64,000 nucleotides of DNA from a bacterium (lineage in GTDB: Bacteria; Auribacterota; UBA3054): positions 134,902 through 198,901 of the forward strand of contig JAFYXV010000003.1 of the NCBI GenBank assembly GCA_017557885.1, written 5' to 3'. Each line of letters opens with the position of its first letter. Position 1 is the first letter of the stretch. The position numbers and the translations under genes were made by a program. Below, in pieces: positions 51,278 through 63,308 of the stretch. Under the pieces are notes generated by a model. The model ran no database searches, was not told the DNA's origin, and saw nothing but the letters and a program-made list of their open reading frames with translations.

Positions 51278-54200
51278 TTAGAGGGTTCTGTTTCTTCTGT
51301 GGAAATAGAACGCTAGTAAAAGAGCTAGCAATCCGACTGCCATCGGTTCCGGCGTGACGTAGGTCTTGACCGGAGCGGAGAAGACGCTGCCGCCTCCTGA
51401 ATACACCGCCTGGACACGCCAGTACCAGGTGCCGTTGGGGATCACTATCTTGGCCTCGGTCTTGGTGGTCGTTTCCGTTCTGCTGTCGGTGAAGTAAGGA
51501 TTGTTGGCGTACTGCACTTTGAAAGTGTAGGCGCCCTCCGGCTTGCTCCAGCTGCCCTCTATATAATTGTAGTAGTTGGTAGGCGTGTAGTAAGTGATGA
51601 CGGGCGGTTCCTTGGAGTAGGCGTTCTCCCAGGAGTCGGCGCCGTTGACGTTCTGGCCGTGCTCTTTCAGACGGAAGGACCTTTCCTTCGGCATGACGAT
51701 GGTGCCGGCTTTCCAGAGACCGGCGATCACCGCAGGCTCCTTTTCATCGGGAAGCGCCGAGGCGTCGCCCCAGGCCACGTAGTCCAGGATCTTGGTGTAG
51801 TCGTTGGTCAGGTAGTATTCCGGGAAGGGCGAGTCGGGCTCGAAAGGATAGAGGGAAATGGAACCGGAGGGAGCGAGTTCAAGGTCGCTGTCGATGTCCT
51901 CGGCGTAGATTACAGCGTCGCCGCCAGGAGCGATCTTCTCGCTGGGCAGAACGTACCATTTTTCTCCAGGCATTACGCGGATGGCGTAGTATTTCAGATT
52001 AGTTTCCTTGCCGTCCTTCCTGTCGAAGGTGTGGAACTGGATGTACTGGCTTCCCGGCACGGTCTGGACAGCCTCGATGTTGAGGCCCATGTTGTAGGCT
52101 TTCTTGGCGAAGCTGTAGATCTTGAATTCGTCCAATTTGCCGTTGAGATAGCCGCCCAAAAAGAGAGGCGAGCTTTGCAGAAGGTTGCCGGACCAAACCA
52201 GGCCGGAAACGCGGTGACCGTCCACATAGACGTAGGCTTCGTTCTTGTCCTTTTCATGCGTGACGGCGAAGTGGTGCCACTGGTTCGGTTCCAGGATGCG
52301 CTGGTTGTCGTCGGGATTGTAGCGGTCCATGATCCAGGAGTCGCCGCCGGGGAAACCGTCAGAGGTGCAGGAGTAGCCGTTATCGAAGGGGCCCCAGGCG
52401 ATGCGGCCGCCGTGGTGCGTTCCAGAGTCGCCGTCCTGGCGCCAGCCGAGCTCTTCGTACTTCTTGAAGACGCGGCCCCAGTAGCGGCGGTTCCTTTGGG
52501 TGAAGAAAACCCAGGCTTCCACCGTGAAGTTGCCGCCGATGTTGATGTCGCTGTGAGATCCCATCTGGACATAGTCTTCGTTGGAAGGTCCGAAAGCCAG
52601 ACACTTGCCGTAACGGCCTTCATTGTCCCACTTGACGTCGCCCTGGAAAGCGCCGGTCATCTTGCCGTCCTTGTCGGAAACCGTCGAACCGCTTCCCTCT
52701 TCCATCGGGATGGAGAGTCTAAGCGAGGGGTACTGCACTGCGATGGAGAAGGACTGAGTCAGCGTCCTTACGCCGTTGTTGGCCCTGACCGAGCAGGAGA
52801 CAGTGCCTGGCTCTGTGAAAACGCCGCTGATCAATCCGTCGCTGTCGATCTTAAGAACGTCGTTGCCCTGCACGGAGTAGGAGATCGTTCTTCCTTTGGG
52901 ATCGAAGGCGAAGGGACGGTAGTAGTAGGGCTCCCCTACCATCGCGCTTCTGGGAGGAAGCGAGACGAAACTGTAAGTGAAGTTCGTGATGTAGGTGGGA
53001 GAGCCGACGGAACTGTTGACGGTCCTTTGCCAACTGGAGATGGTGCTGCGCAGATTCTGGGCTTCGGAAGTGTAGCTTCCGTCGCTTCTCCTGGCGTCAT
53101 AGGAGCACTGGTCCCTAAGGTCGTCGAAGATGTCAAGGCACCTGGAGAGGGGCAGCACGCGCACCATATTCGTCATGTGGGCGTAGAAGGCGCGCATGAC
53201 GGCCGGATGCCTGCAGAAGCGCTGGATGCCGCCCGTTATCGGATACAAGGGAACGTTGCCCCAGACGACGCAGCTGCCGATGTCCTGAGGCCAGAGCTGT
53301 GTCCTGCCGGTAGCTTTGTCGCCGTAGAGGATGTAGTTTTGGCCCCACTGCGTCCAGGAGTCGCTGTTGTTCAAAAACTTCAGCATGCACCATTCCTTGG
53401 CCGCGGCGGAAACGTCGAAGTAATTCGTCACCCTGGAATTGTAATCCTTGTTGTCGAAGATGTACAAAGCTTCCATGCCGGCAGCGATGTCCTTGTACTG
53501 TTTGTCCGGGTTCATGTCGGCCAAAGGCTCGTAGCAGTCTTTGTACGTTTCCTTCTTGTAGTCGGCGAAACTGAACATAGCCTGCTGGGCGTTAGCGGCG
53601 GTGGCTTTGTAGCAGTTGCCGTCGTAGCCGAGCTTCTTAAGATGAACGTCGTCGTAGCCTTCCACGGAGTGCATCAACCCCTGCAAGGAACCCATGCGGC
53701 GGGCCAGGTGCGGTTCAGAATCATATATGGGCGTCTTGGAGGCGCGGTAGATCCTCTGCGCATAGGCCACGGCGAGGTACGGCGAGCCGTCCTCCCAGTT
53801 GTAAGTGTTGGAGACTTTGTCGTGGCCGTGGTACTTTTTGCCGTAGTTGAGCCTGATGTTGTGGGCGACGCGGTACTGGCGGCTGTAGTTGCCTTTGTAG
53901 TGGATGCCGCAGTTGTAATAGATGTTCGTGCCGATGATCAGAGTGCCGTCGGTGTTGTCGTTGTTCCAAAGACGCTTCGAGGAGAGCTTGTTGTAGTTCT
54001 CGCTGGTCATGAGAATACGGTAAACGGGGATCTGGTAATCGGTGGTGTCGTCAACTTCCAGCATGCAGGGGCGATTTGCTCCCCAGCTTGGGAACGTAAT
54101 GGCCTTGCCGTCGCAGTTGATCTCGTAATAGAAGGAGACCTGGTCGTTGTGGGACAATCCCGTCACGGAACAATAGACTCTCTTCTGCGTGGAGTTGTAA

Positions 54201-56875
54201 CTTAGAGGAAGCGTGTTCCAGGAGCCGTAATTGCCGATGCGGTAATAGAGATTGCCGCTGGGCTGGCCGGAAACGCCGTCCAGGTAGCAGTAGAAGTAAA
54301 CTCGGGAAGAGGAGGTCGGGACCGCGGGAGAGTGGAAGGCATCTATCACTCTCGGATCATTGGCGTCCCTGCCGACGGAGCCGCCGTAGGAGAGACGGTA
54401 GTTTTTGGGATCGGTGCCGTTCTTGGTGAGATCGAGCCTTTCCAGGGAAGCGCCCACGCCGTCGGCGTCGCCGCCCCATTCGCCGTCGTCACGGTAGGAA
54501 GCGGTGTCTATAATTTTGCCGTCGCTGTTCCTCAAGATGAAAGTGTCGGAGCCGTGGTCGGGAGAGTAACCGAGGTCGTAATAGTATTTGGCGGAAGGAT
54601 ACGCGGTATGGAAGGCGTTGGTGGCGGCGCAGAGATAGAGGAATTCGCCGGCCGGAAGTTTGACTTTCGGCATGGCGGTCTTGCCTTTTTCCTTGCTCTC
54701 AAGCGTCCAGCCCGCCAGATCGACCGTCTCGCTTCCGTAGTTCTTGAACTCCAAGTATTCCTGTTTGCCGAAGGCGTTGTGCAGGTCGTGGTAGTTTATC
54801 TCAGAGATAGCGACCGTCTCGGGAGGCAGACCGATCCTGAGATATTTGAAGACGGCGCTGGAACTGGCGGCCTGGGGCGGGATCTTGTAATAGAAACTCA
54901 TGGTATAGGAGTTGCCCGTGGTCAGGTCTTCCGAGAAGTAGGGCCTGACGTAGCTGCCGGAAGAGTTGCCGCCGCCAGCGCCAGTAGCCACGACGTGCAG
55001 GCAGCCTCTGGCATTGTGTCCGTCCGTATTGTCCCAGAAAGTGCCGGAGTGATTGCCCCTAGGCACCCAGTTGTCGATGTTGGAATCGAAATTGCTGTTC
55101 GCCATGTAATTCTTGGTGGCGTCGCGCATCTCGAATTCGTCGATCAGTATCTCGCCCGCCGCGTCCATGTAGATGTACATCTTGGCGGAGTCGCTGGCGT
55201 TGTCGGTAATGGTCGCCTTCTGCCATTCGGTAGTGGGCTCGACGGTAATGGTGTGCGATTCGTAGGAGAGCCTGGCGGTCATGGAGGCGGCCGGCTTGGC
55301 CTCCTCGACGCTCTGCTTGGGCCAACCGTAGAACGCGCCGTCCTTTCTTATCGTCAGGGAGTAGCGCAGCGTTCCGGAAGCGTTCCTGGCGGGCAGCGTG
55401 ACCTTGTAGAGGCCGCTTTCCGTATCAAGAGTCAGAAGCTGCGAATGAAGCTCGGCGTTGTCCATGCCGTAATTAAAAGTGACTTCCTGAATGTTGTCGC
55501 CCAGGACCGCAAAAGCGAATTCAAGGGGCGAATCGCTCAGAGGTTCGAAGGGAGGATAGCAGACGACAGAAAGCGCCGGGACGTCGCCCGCAGCGGAATT
55601 GGCTTTGCCTGGCGTTCCGTAAAGCTTGGAAGCGCCCCAGCTTTCAACATCATCGCCGTCAAGGCTGGGATCCAAGAGTTCCAAAGAGCAGCCCGTGCCG
55701 CAGGCCAGAGACGGCCAGGGAGATTCGCTGCCGTAGCGGGCGGAATCAATAACGTAGCCGTTGCAGTCCGTCAGTTTTACGCTGCCGCTCTTGCCGAAAA
55801 GCTTGAGCTTGCAGTTAATAACAGGGATCTTGTCGCCGTAGATGGCGGTGATGGTCTTCTTCTTGGAAGGTGCGACAAGATATTTGCCAGGTTCGATATT
55901 AAGAGACTTGGTGTCCAATACCACGCCGTTGATCATGCAGTTCTTCAGGTCAACAGTCTCTGTAGTCGGGTTGAAGAGTTCCACGTACTGGTAGTCGTCG
56001 TCGGAAGCCGCAAGTCCGCTGTCGTGCATGATCTCGTTTATGATGACGCAGTGCTGGGGCAGACGTTTAGTCAAAGTCGTGAATTCTTCCTCGACGGTCT
56101 GGGTGCCGAGGGGACCGTTGACGTTCAAAGTGTATTTCACCTTGCTGCCGGCTTCGCCGGCGTTTAGCGTGGCCAGGAACCAGCCGTCTTTTTTCCTTGT
56201 GCCGACAGTAAGAGAGCCAACCGTCAAAGTCGCCGAAGCGATGTTGCCATAAGAGGCCCTGACGCCCACCGTGACAGTTTCGCCGGATATGGGCGAAACG
56301 GGATCCCTTCTCGTTTCCAGAAGCAAGGTTCCGTCCGGAACAAAGACGGAGTTCTCCGCTCCCGGCGTTCCGCCGCGGACGGTACTGGCCGCCCAGACTT
56401 TAGGATTATCAAGGGGGAAATTGGGATTCTTCAATTCCAAAGTGGGGCCGTCGCCGTCCGGTTCTTCCGGCCATTCGCCGCCGTCCAGGTAATAGACCTT
56501 TGATATGGTGGCGTTTTGAGCGTTCCTAAGCTCCACTTCTTCGCCGCTGTTACTGAGTTTGCCGCTAATAAAGGGGCCGTAGGGTTCCGGAGCGTCGGGG
56601 TACGTGACTTTGAAGCGGTCGGGATAACGCGCAACCACGACATAGCCGTTGGCAGCGATCGCAGCGCCCTCCGGGAAAACAAAATCGAAACCCTTGTTGA
56701 ACTTCCAGCCCGCCAGGGAGACTTCCTCTCCCGAATTGTTGTAGAGTTCCACGAATTCCGCGGAGTCCTCGGAGCCTGGCGGATTGTAGTTGATCTCGTT
56801 TATCACTACGTCCGCCAAGGAGGCGTTGACCAGCAATACGCTGGCAAGGATCAGCAAATACAAAGCGTTTTTCAT
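51278..56875 (-). CDS. Giant PEP-CTERM surface protein: lamin-tail, CotH kinase-like and LamG domains
   Basis: The 1865-residue protein begins with a signal peptide. Lamin-tail domains start at residue ~22 (VVINEINYNPPGSEDSAEFV), ~281 (VIINEIMHDSGLAASDDDYQ) and ~692 (VAISEINYHDLHNAFGKQEY); the third follows a jelly-roll with YMANSNFDSNIDNWVPRG. A CotH-type kinase region covers ~950-1300 (NCGIHYKGNYSRQYRVAHNI, YLAVAYAQRIYR). An Ig/cadherin-like domain (~1315) and a LamG domain (~1392-1560, LSIPMEEGSGSTVSDKDG) follow. The C terminus TPEPMAVGLLALLLAFYFHR plus RNRTL is a PEP-CTERM signal. CotH proteins can phosphorylate partner proteins. The ATG overlaps the S9 peptidase stop codon and is preceded by GGAG. 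Confidence 0.85.
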   Translation of the reverse strand: MKNALYLLILASVLLVNASLADVVINEINYNPPGSEDSAEFVELYNNSGEEVSLAGWKFNKGFDFVFPEGAAIAANGYVVVARYPDRFKVTYPDAPEPYGPFISGKLSNSGEEVELRNAQNATISKVYYLDGGEWPEEPDGDGPTLELKNPNFPLDNPKVWAASTVRGGTPGAENSVFVPDGTLLLETRRDPVSPISGETVTVGVRASYGNIASATLTVGSLTVGTRKKDGWFLATLNAGEAGSKVKYTLNVNGPLGTQTVEEEFTTLTKRLPQHCVIINEIMHDSGLAASDDDYQYVELFNPTTETVDLKNCMINGVVLDTKSLNIEPGKYLVAPSKKKTITAIYGDKIPVINCKLKLFGKSGSVKLTDCNGYVIDSARYGSESPWPSLACGTGCSLELLDPSLDGDDVESWGASKLYGTPGKANSAAGDVPALSVVCYPPFEPLSDSPLEFAFAVLGDNIQEVTFNYGMDNAELHSQLLTLDTESGLYKVTLPARNASGTLRYSLTIRKDGAFYGWPKQSVEEAKPAASMTARLSYESHTITVEPTTEWQKATITDNASDSAKMYIYMDAAGEILIDEFEMRDATKNYMANSNFDSNIDNWVPRGNHSGTFWDNTDGHNARGCLHVVATGAGGGNSSGSYVRPYFSEDLTTGNSYTMSFYYKIPPQAASSSAVFKYLRIGLPPETVAISEINYHDLHNAFGKQEYLEFKNYGSETVDLAGWTLESKEKGKTAMPKVKLPAGEFLYLCAATNAFHTAYPSAKYYYDLGYSPDHGSDTFILRNSDGKIIDTASYRDDGEWGGDADGVGASLERLDLTKNGTDPKNYRLSYGGSVGRDANDPRVIDAFHSPAVPTSSSRVYFYCYLDGVSGQPSGNLYYRIGNYGSWNTLPLSYNSTQKRVYCSVTGLSHNDQVSFYYEINCDGKAITFPSWGANRPCMLEVDDTTDYQIPVYRILMTSENYNKLSSKRLWNNDNTDGTLIIGTNIYYNCGIHYKGNYSRQYRVAHNIRLNYGKKYHGHDKVSNTYNWEDGSPYLAVAYAQRIYRASKTPIYDSEPHLARRMGSLQGLMHSVEGYDDVHLKKLGYDGNCYKATAANAQQAMFSFADYKKETYKDCYEPLADMNPDKQYKDIAAGMEALYIFDNKDYNSRVTNYFDVSAAAKEWCMLKFLNNSDSWTQWGQNYILYGDKATGRTQLWPQDIGSCVVWGNVPLYPITGGIQRFCRHPAVMRAFYAHMTNMVRVLPLSRCLDIFDDLRDQCSYDARRSDGSYTSEAQNLRSTISSWQRTVNSSVGSPTYITNFTYSFVSLPPRSAMVGEPYYYRPFAFDPKGRTISYSVQGNDVLKIDSDGLISGVFTEPGTVSCSVRANNGVRTLTQSFSIAVQYPSLRLSIPMEEGSGSTVSDKDGKMTGAFQGDVKWDNEGRYGKCLAFGPSNEDYVQMGSHSDINIGGNFTVEAWVFFTQRNRRYWGRVFKKYEELGWRQDGDSGTHHGGRIAWGPFDNGYSCTSDGFPGGDSWIMDRYNPDDNQRILEPNQWHHFAVTHEKDKNEAYVYVDGHRVSGLVWSGNLLQSSPLFLGGYLNGKLDEFKIYSFAKKAYNMGLNIEAVQTVPGSQYIQFHTFDRKDGKETNLKYYAIRVMPGEKWYVLPSEKIAPGGDAVIYAEDIDSDLELAPSGSISLYPFEPDSPFPEYYLTNDYTKILDYVAWGDASALPDEKEPAVIAGLWKAGTIVMPKERSFRLKEHGQNVNGADSWENAYSKEPPVITYYTPTNYYNYIEGSWSKPEGAYTFKVQYANNPYFTDSRTETTTKTEAKIVIPNGTWYWRVQAVYSGGGSVFSAPVKTYVTPEPMAVGLLALLLAFYFHRRNRTL

Positions 56876-59025
56876 TTCTGCTCCTTAGGTCCCAGACCCA
56901 TGTGTTCCTCGAAGTAAGCGGCGATCCTTTCCATGCAGTCAGGAAGGCTTTCAAACCTGAGGTCTAAGCCGTGGTTGTCCTTGGGGTATATCATAAGATC
57001 GAAGTATTTCTGTTTTTCAATAAGCTGCTGGATCATCCAGGCGGCGTCCTGGAAAAGCACGTTGTCGTCCTGCATGCCGTGGATCAAAAGAAGGTTGCCC
57101 TCCAAGCCGGCGGCGTGGAAGACGGGAGAGGTCGCCTTGTAAATTTTCGGATCGTCCTTGGGACGCCCCAATCTCGGGGCGGTGTAGGAATCCCAGTAGT
57201 TCTTCCAGTCCGTCACAGGCTTCCAGGAAACGCCGGTATTGAAAACGCCCGGGAAATCGCACATGACCATGAGCGTCAAAAAGCCGCCGTAGCTGCCGCC
57301 CCAGACGCCGATCCTCTTTTCATCTACATAGGGCAGCGCCTTCAGATACTCCGCGCAGGAGACCAGTTCCTTGGAGTCCACGATGCCCAATGACTTGTAA
57401 TAGCCTTGCGCGAACTTGTGGCCGTAGCCGTGGCTCGCTCTCAGGTCGATGCCGACCAGGATGTAGCCCATCTCGTTGGCCATGTAGTTGTCAAGGAGAT
57501 TGTAGCGGCCGAAGCCCATCTTTCCCTGCCCCGCGTAAACGCAGCGCAAGACGGCGGGATATTTCTTCTTCGGGTCGAAATCGCGAGGCAGTGTCAGCGT
57601 CCCGCAGATCTCCAAGCCGTCCTCTTTGTTCTTGAAGGAAAATTCCTTTATGATGGCGCGCGGCCATTTCTTCAGAAGCGGAGAAGCGGTGTCGAGTATC
57701 TGCGTGAACTTGCCCTTCGCGCCGATGACTAAAAGCACGGGCGGCTCCATGAGCGAACTGGCCTGGACCGCCAGATGCTTTCCGTCCTTGCTTACGGTTG
57801 CGCTTTCCCAGCAGCGGTCGCTGCACTTCACGCGCTTTTCAGGATCATTTGCGTTCTTCTTCGCGTAGAGGAAAGCTTTCCTGGGATCGGGATTGAGGGC
57901 GCTGAAATATATCCTGCCGTTTTCGCAGACAGTGAAATTCGTGATGTCGTAGCCGCCGGCAGTGATACGTTTCGGCGTTTTGCTTCCCGCTTTCAGCTCG
58001 TAGAGCTGCAGCCAGCCGTCGCGGTAACTCAAAAAGTAGAGCGTCCCCTCTTTGTCATAGCTGACGGGCGACCATTCGATCCAGGGCTCAAGGTGATCGC
58101 TGAAGCGCTCCTTCACGACCCAGCCTTTCTTATAGGAGGCTTCGCAGAGATGGTAAGTGCGGTAGTCGTCCTCCACGTAAGCGAAAGCAAAAGTCTTGCC
58201 GTCACAGGACACAGCCGCGGCGTGCGGCCTGACGGTCGTCCCCTTCTTGCATTCCTCGGGTTTGAAGTTAGGAAGCTCGGGATACTCTAAGAGAGAGCTC
58301 TCTTTGGTGAGGTCCAAAAAGCCGTAGCGGAAGAGCGCCAGGGGCTTCCCGACGTTGTTCCTTCTCAGGTTGTTGATCTTTACTTCCTTTTCGGGAGTGT
58401 AGTCCGGCATCCTGATGTCCTCGTAGGTCGAGGAGTCCTCGACTAATACCGCGGCGTATTTGCCGTCCGGAGAGACGCGGTAATCGCAGACGGAAGTGTG
58501 CGGCTTAGTTAGGAAGGTCAATTGCCTGACCGTGCCGTGGTCGAGATCGTAGGAATACAGATTCCCGCCCTTCACGAAGAAAGCTTCAGGGTCTTTTTCC
58601 GGGATCGTGAGATTGTATTGTCCCCCATTGGTCAGCGTCAGACGTTCGACGTTGCCCTCAAGGTCGCAGATGAAAAGGTTCCCGCGGCAGAGGAAGACAA
58701 TGTCGTAGGTGTCGTTGACGAAAGAAAATTCGCTGATGCCGGTGTACATAATTTCGGCGTATGCGACGTCTTTGGGATCGCGCGTATCGTCCTCGCAGGG
58801 GAATCTCTTTATCTTTTCGGCGTCCGTCAGTTTCCTGACGCTGCCGTCCTCAAGCTTCACAAAAAGGTCCCTGACCGCTCCGCCCGTTTCGTTCCACAAA
58901 AAAGCCAATATCCTGCCGTCGGCGGAGAAAGTCGTCCCCGAAATAGTCTGGCCGTAAGTTAAAGGTCTGGTGTAAAGTTCCCTTAAAGTCGGGCCCTTGG
59001 GTGTGTGCTTGAGAAAAGTTTTCAT
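56872..59025 (-). CDS. Prolyl oligopeptidase-family serine peptidase (S9)
   Basis: The 717-residue protein has an N-terminal beta-propeller (residues ~25-450) and a C-terminal alpha/beta-hydrolase domain. The nucleophile is Ser578 in GVWGGSYGGFLTLM; GMQDDNVLFQDA holds the acid and YPKDNHGLDL the catalytic His, so the triad is complete. Members cut short proline-containing or other peptides. No signal peptide is seen, which suggests a cytosolic role on imported peptides. The stop codon overlaps the start of the giant CotH protein by 4 bp, so the two are made from one transcript with a promoter at about 59067. Confidence 0.9.
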   Translation of the reverse strand: MKTFLKHTPKGPTLRELYTRPLTYGQTISGTTFSADGRILAFLWNETGGAVRDLFVKLEDGSVRKLTDAEKIKRFPCEDDTRDPKDVAYAEIMYTGISEFSFVNDTYDIVFLCRGNLFICDLEGNVERLTLTNGGQYNLTIPEKDPEAFFVKGGNLYSYDLDHGTVRQLTFLTKPHTSVCDYRVSPDGKYAAVLVEDSSTYEDIRMPDYTPEKEVKINNLRRNNVGKPLALFRYGFLDLTKESSLLEYPELPNFKPEECKKGTTVRPHAAAVSCDGKTFAFAYVEDDYRTYHLCEASYKKGWVVKERFSDHLEPWIEWSPVSYDKEGTLYFLSYRDGWLQLYELKAGSKTPKRITAGGYDITNFTVCENGRIYFSALNPDPRKAFLYAKKNANDPEKRVKCSDRCWESATVSKDGKHLAVQASSLMEPPVLLVIGAKGKFTQILDTASPLLKKWPRAIIKEFSFKNKEDGLEICGTLTLPRDFDPKKKYPAVLRCVYAGQGKMGFGRYNLLDNYMANEMGYILVGIDLRASHGYGHKFAQGYYKSLGIVDSKELVSCAEYLKALPYVDEKRIGVWGGSYGGFLTLMVMCDFPGVFNTGVSWKPVTDWKNYWDSYTAPRLGRPKDDPKIYKATSPVFHAAGLEGNLLLIHGMQDDNVLFQDAAWMIQQLIEKQKYFDLMIYPKDNHGLDLRFESLPDCMERIAAYFEEHMGLGPKEQK

Positions 59026-59066
59026 TTTGTCCTTAATATTTCAGAATAAAAGCATACTTTTTTTAT

Positions 59067-59077
59067 ATTTTAGCATA
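59067..59077 (-). promoter_or_regulatory. Extended -10 promoter of the S9 peptidase/CotH unit
   Basis: TATGCTAAAAT on the minus strand lies 41 bases upstream of ATG 59025, which is preceded by AAGGAC. Confidence 0.55.
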
Positions 59078-59162
59078 AAAGAAGGCGGAAGCGCCGTATG
59101 AAAGCCGAAAAATGAAGGATCGTTGTAGGTAAGCCAAATGCTGAAAGTATTTTGAGAATGCC

Positions 59163-59191
59163 TTGATTTTTCCCCTGCTTTTTAATAAACT
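59163..59191 (+). promoter_or_regulatory. Promoter and long leader of carB
   Basis: TTGATT (59163-59168), 17 bases, TAAACT (59186-59191). Transcription from about 59198 would give a leader of about 113 bases, ending with GGAGGA before ATG 59311. No known riboswitch, PyrR site or attenuator is recognised in the leader. Confidence 0.5.
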
Positions 59192-59310
59192 TTACCGATT
59201 TTTGGGGCATTTTTTCTCTTGATCCGAAAGGAGGGGCGAAACCCGGAGAAAAAGTTATTCGAAGATCGCTTGAAGCAGTAATTTACAACATACCGGAGGA
59301 ATAAATATTT

Positions 59311-62511
<3,201 letters not shown>

Positions 62512-62525
62512 AGCGTGAGCAAAAT

Positions 62526-62559
62526 AAAAACCTCGGGAAAAATATCCCGGGGTTTTTTT
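62526..62559 (+). terminator. Terminator of carB
   Basis: AAAAACCTCGGG, 8-base loop, CCCGGGGTTTTTTT; one G-T pair in the 7-bp core. It starts 14 bases after the carB stop codon. Confidence 0.9.
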
Positions 62560-62565
62560 ATTGAT

Positions 62566-62603
62566 AAAAAAAGCGCCCCTCTTGCGAGAGGCGCTCTTTT
62601 TTT
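62566..62603 (-). terminator. Terminator of the H1-like gene
   Basis: AGCGCCCCTC, loop TTGC, GAGAGGCGCT with one mismatch, flanked by A and T runs. On the minus strand it follows the H1-like stop codon by 13 bases. It stands back to back with the carB terminator. Confidence 0.88.
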
Positions 62604-62616
62604 AAGAAGTTAAAAA

Positions 62617-62943
62617 TTACTTCTTGGCTGCGGGCTTCTTGGCCGGGGCTTTCTTAGCAGCGGGCTTCTTGGCAGCGGGCTTCTTGGCCGGAGCGGCTTT
62701 CTTGGCAGGAGCGGGCTTCTTGGCAGCGGGCTTCTTGGCCGGAGCAGCTTTCTTGGCGGGAGCGGCTTTCTTCACAGCGGGCTTCTTGGCCGGAGCGGCT
62801 TTCTTGGCGGGAGCAGCTTTCTTGACAGCGGGCTTCTTGGCAGGAGCGGGCTTCTTGGCAGCGGGCTTCTTAGCCGGAGCAGCTTTCTTGGCCGGGGCTT
62901 TCTTGGCAGCCGGTTTCGCAGCGGGTTTCTTAGCAGTAGGCAT
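62617..62943 (-). CDS. Histone H1-like Lys/Ala/Pro-rich DNA-binding protein
   Basis: The 108-residue protein is made almost only of Ala, Lys and Pro, in units such as AAPAKKPAVKK and AAPAKKPAAKKP, and starts MPTAKKPAAKPAAKKAPAKK. This composition matches the C-terminal tail of eukaryotic H1 and bacterial H1-like proteins (for example chlamydial Hc2 or the tails of some HU proteins). It is disordered and basic and should bind DNA or RNA without sequence preference, compacting the nucleoid. No folded domain is present. AAAGGAG lies about 8 bases before the ATG. The gene has a long leader with two inverted repeats and a palindrome, which suggests regulation. Confidence 0.85.
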   Translation of the reverse strand: MPTAKKPAAKPAAKKAPAKKAAPAKKPAAKKPAPAKKPAVKKAAPAKKAAPAKKPAVKKAAPAKKAAPAKKPAAKKPAPAKKAAPAKKPAAKKPAAKKAPAKKPAAKK

Positions 62944-62975
62944 AGTGTTTCTCCTTTTTGTTTGGTTGAAAAAAA

Positions 62976-62989
62976 TGTCGATGTCGACA
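62976..62989. promoter_or_regulatory. Perfect hyphenated palindrome in the H1-like leader
   Basis: TGTCGA-TG-TCGACA, two 6-bp arms around 2 bases, 33 bp upstream of the H1-like ATG. It is a possible operator for a dimeric regulator; chance is not excluded. Confidence 0.4.
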
Positions 62990-62995
62990 AATTTA

Positions 62996-63062
62996 TATAT
63001 ATTTTTTTCAGATGCTGGATCTGTTTTTTTCTATATATTTTTTTCAGACGTTAAATCTGTTG
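62996..63062 (-). repeat. Two tandem 36-bp units upstream of the H1-like gene, each with an inverted repeat
   Basis: TATATATTTTTTTCAGA occurs at 62996 and again at 63032, with period 36. Each copy continues into an inverted repeat, CAGATGCTGGATCTG at 63009-63023 and CAGACGTTAAATCTG at 63045-63059, sharing arms CAGAt/aTCTG. The spacing is about 3.4 helical turns. The units lie in the predicted leader or promoter of the H1-like gene. Confidence 0.7.
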
Positions 63063-63155
63063 TTTTCCAAAATGCCTTTATTACTGCGGTCCGCCGTTCA
63101 TTCATCACTCATCGCACAACAAAAATGAATAGCGGATATTCACTGCTTTCCTAAT

Positions 63156-63184
63156 ATTTTATCAGATGCTTTTTTAAAAAGCAA
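63156..63184 (-). promoter_or_regulatory. Candidate promoter of the H1-like gene
   Basis: On the minus strand TTGCTT (63184-63179), 17 bases, TAAAAT (63161-63156) within CTGATAAAATATT, the window's common -10 form. It would give a leader of about 205 bases that includes both inverted repeats and the palindrome. Between 62950 and 63330 no gene is visible; the region holds only these regulatory elements. Confidence 0.6.
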
Positions 63185-63308
63185 TGAGTAGTTCGCGCAA
63201 GAGACGAAAGAAATGAAAAGCAAGTGAAGAAAAATTTTTTATGCCGTCAAAAAAAAGCGCGTGTCTCCTGAACGCTTGATTTTTAAAGGCCTACCGCGAT
63301 TGCTAAAT

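Noticed and set aside
51659-54205. Long plus-strand open frame of 848 codons
   Set aside because: Antisense to the LTD-CotH-LamG gene; high GC at the third position of the real gene keeps the opposite frame open.
54332-56167. Plus-strand open frame of 611 codons
   Set aside because: Antisense shadow of the same giant gene; no recognisable domain.
59198-59310. carB leader as a known riboswitch
   Set aside because: No aptamer core (purine, PRPP, guanidine or similar) could be recognised by eye.
62996-63062. Short direct repeats as a CRISPR array
   Set aside because: Only two units with AT-rich low-complexity sequence and no spacers or cas genes.
62624-63154. Plus-strand Gly/Ala/Phe-rich frame opposite the H1-like gene
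   Set aside because: It is the complement of the Lys/Ala/Pro repeats; no ribosome site and it continues through the regulatory repeats.
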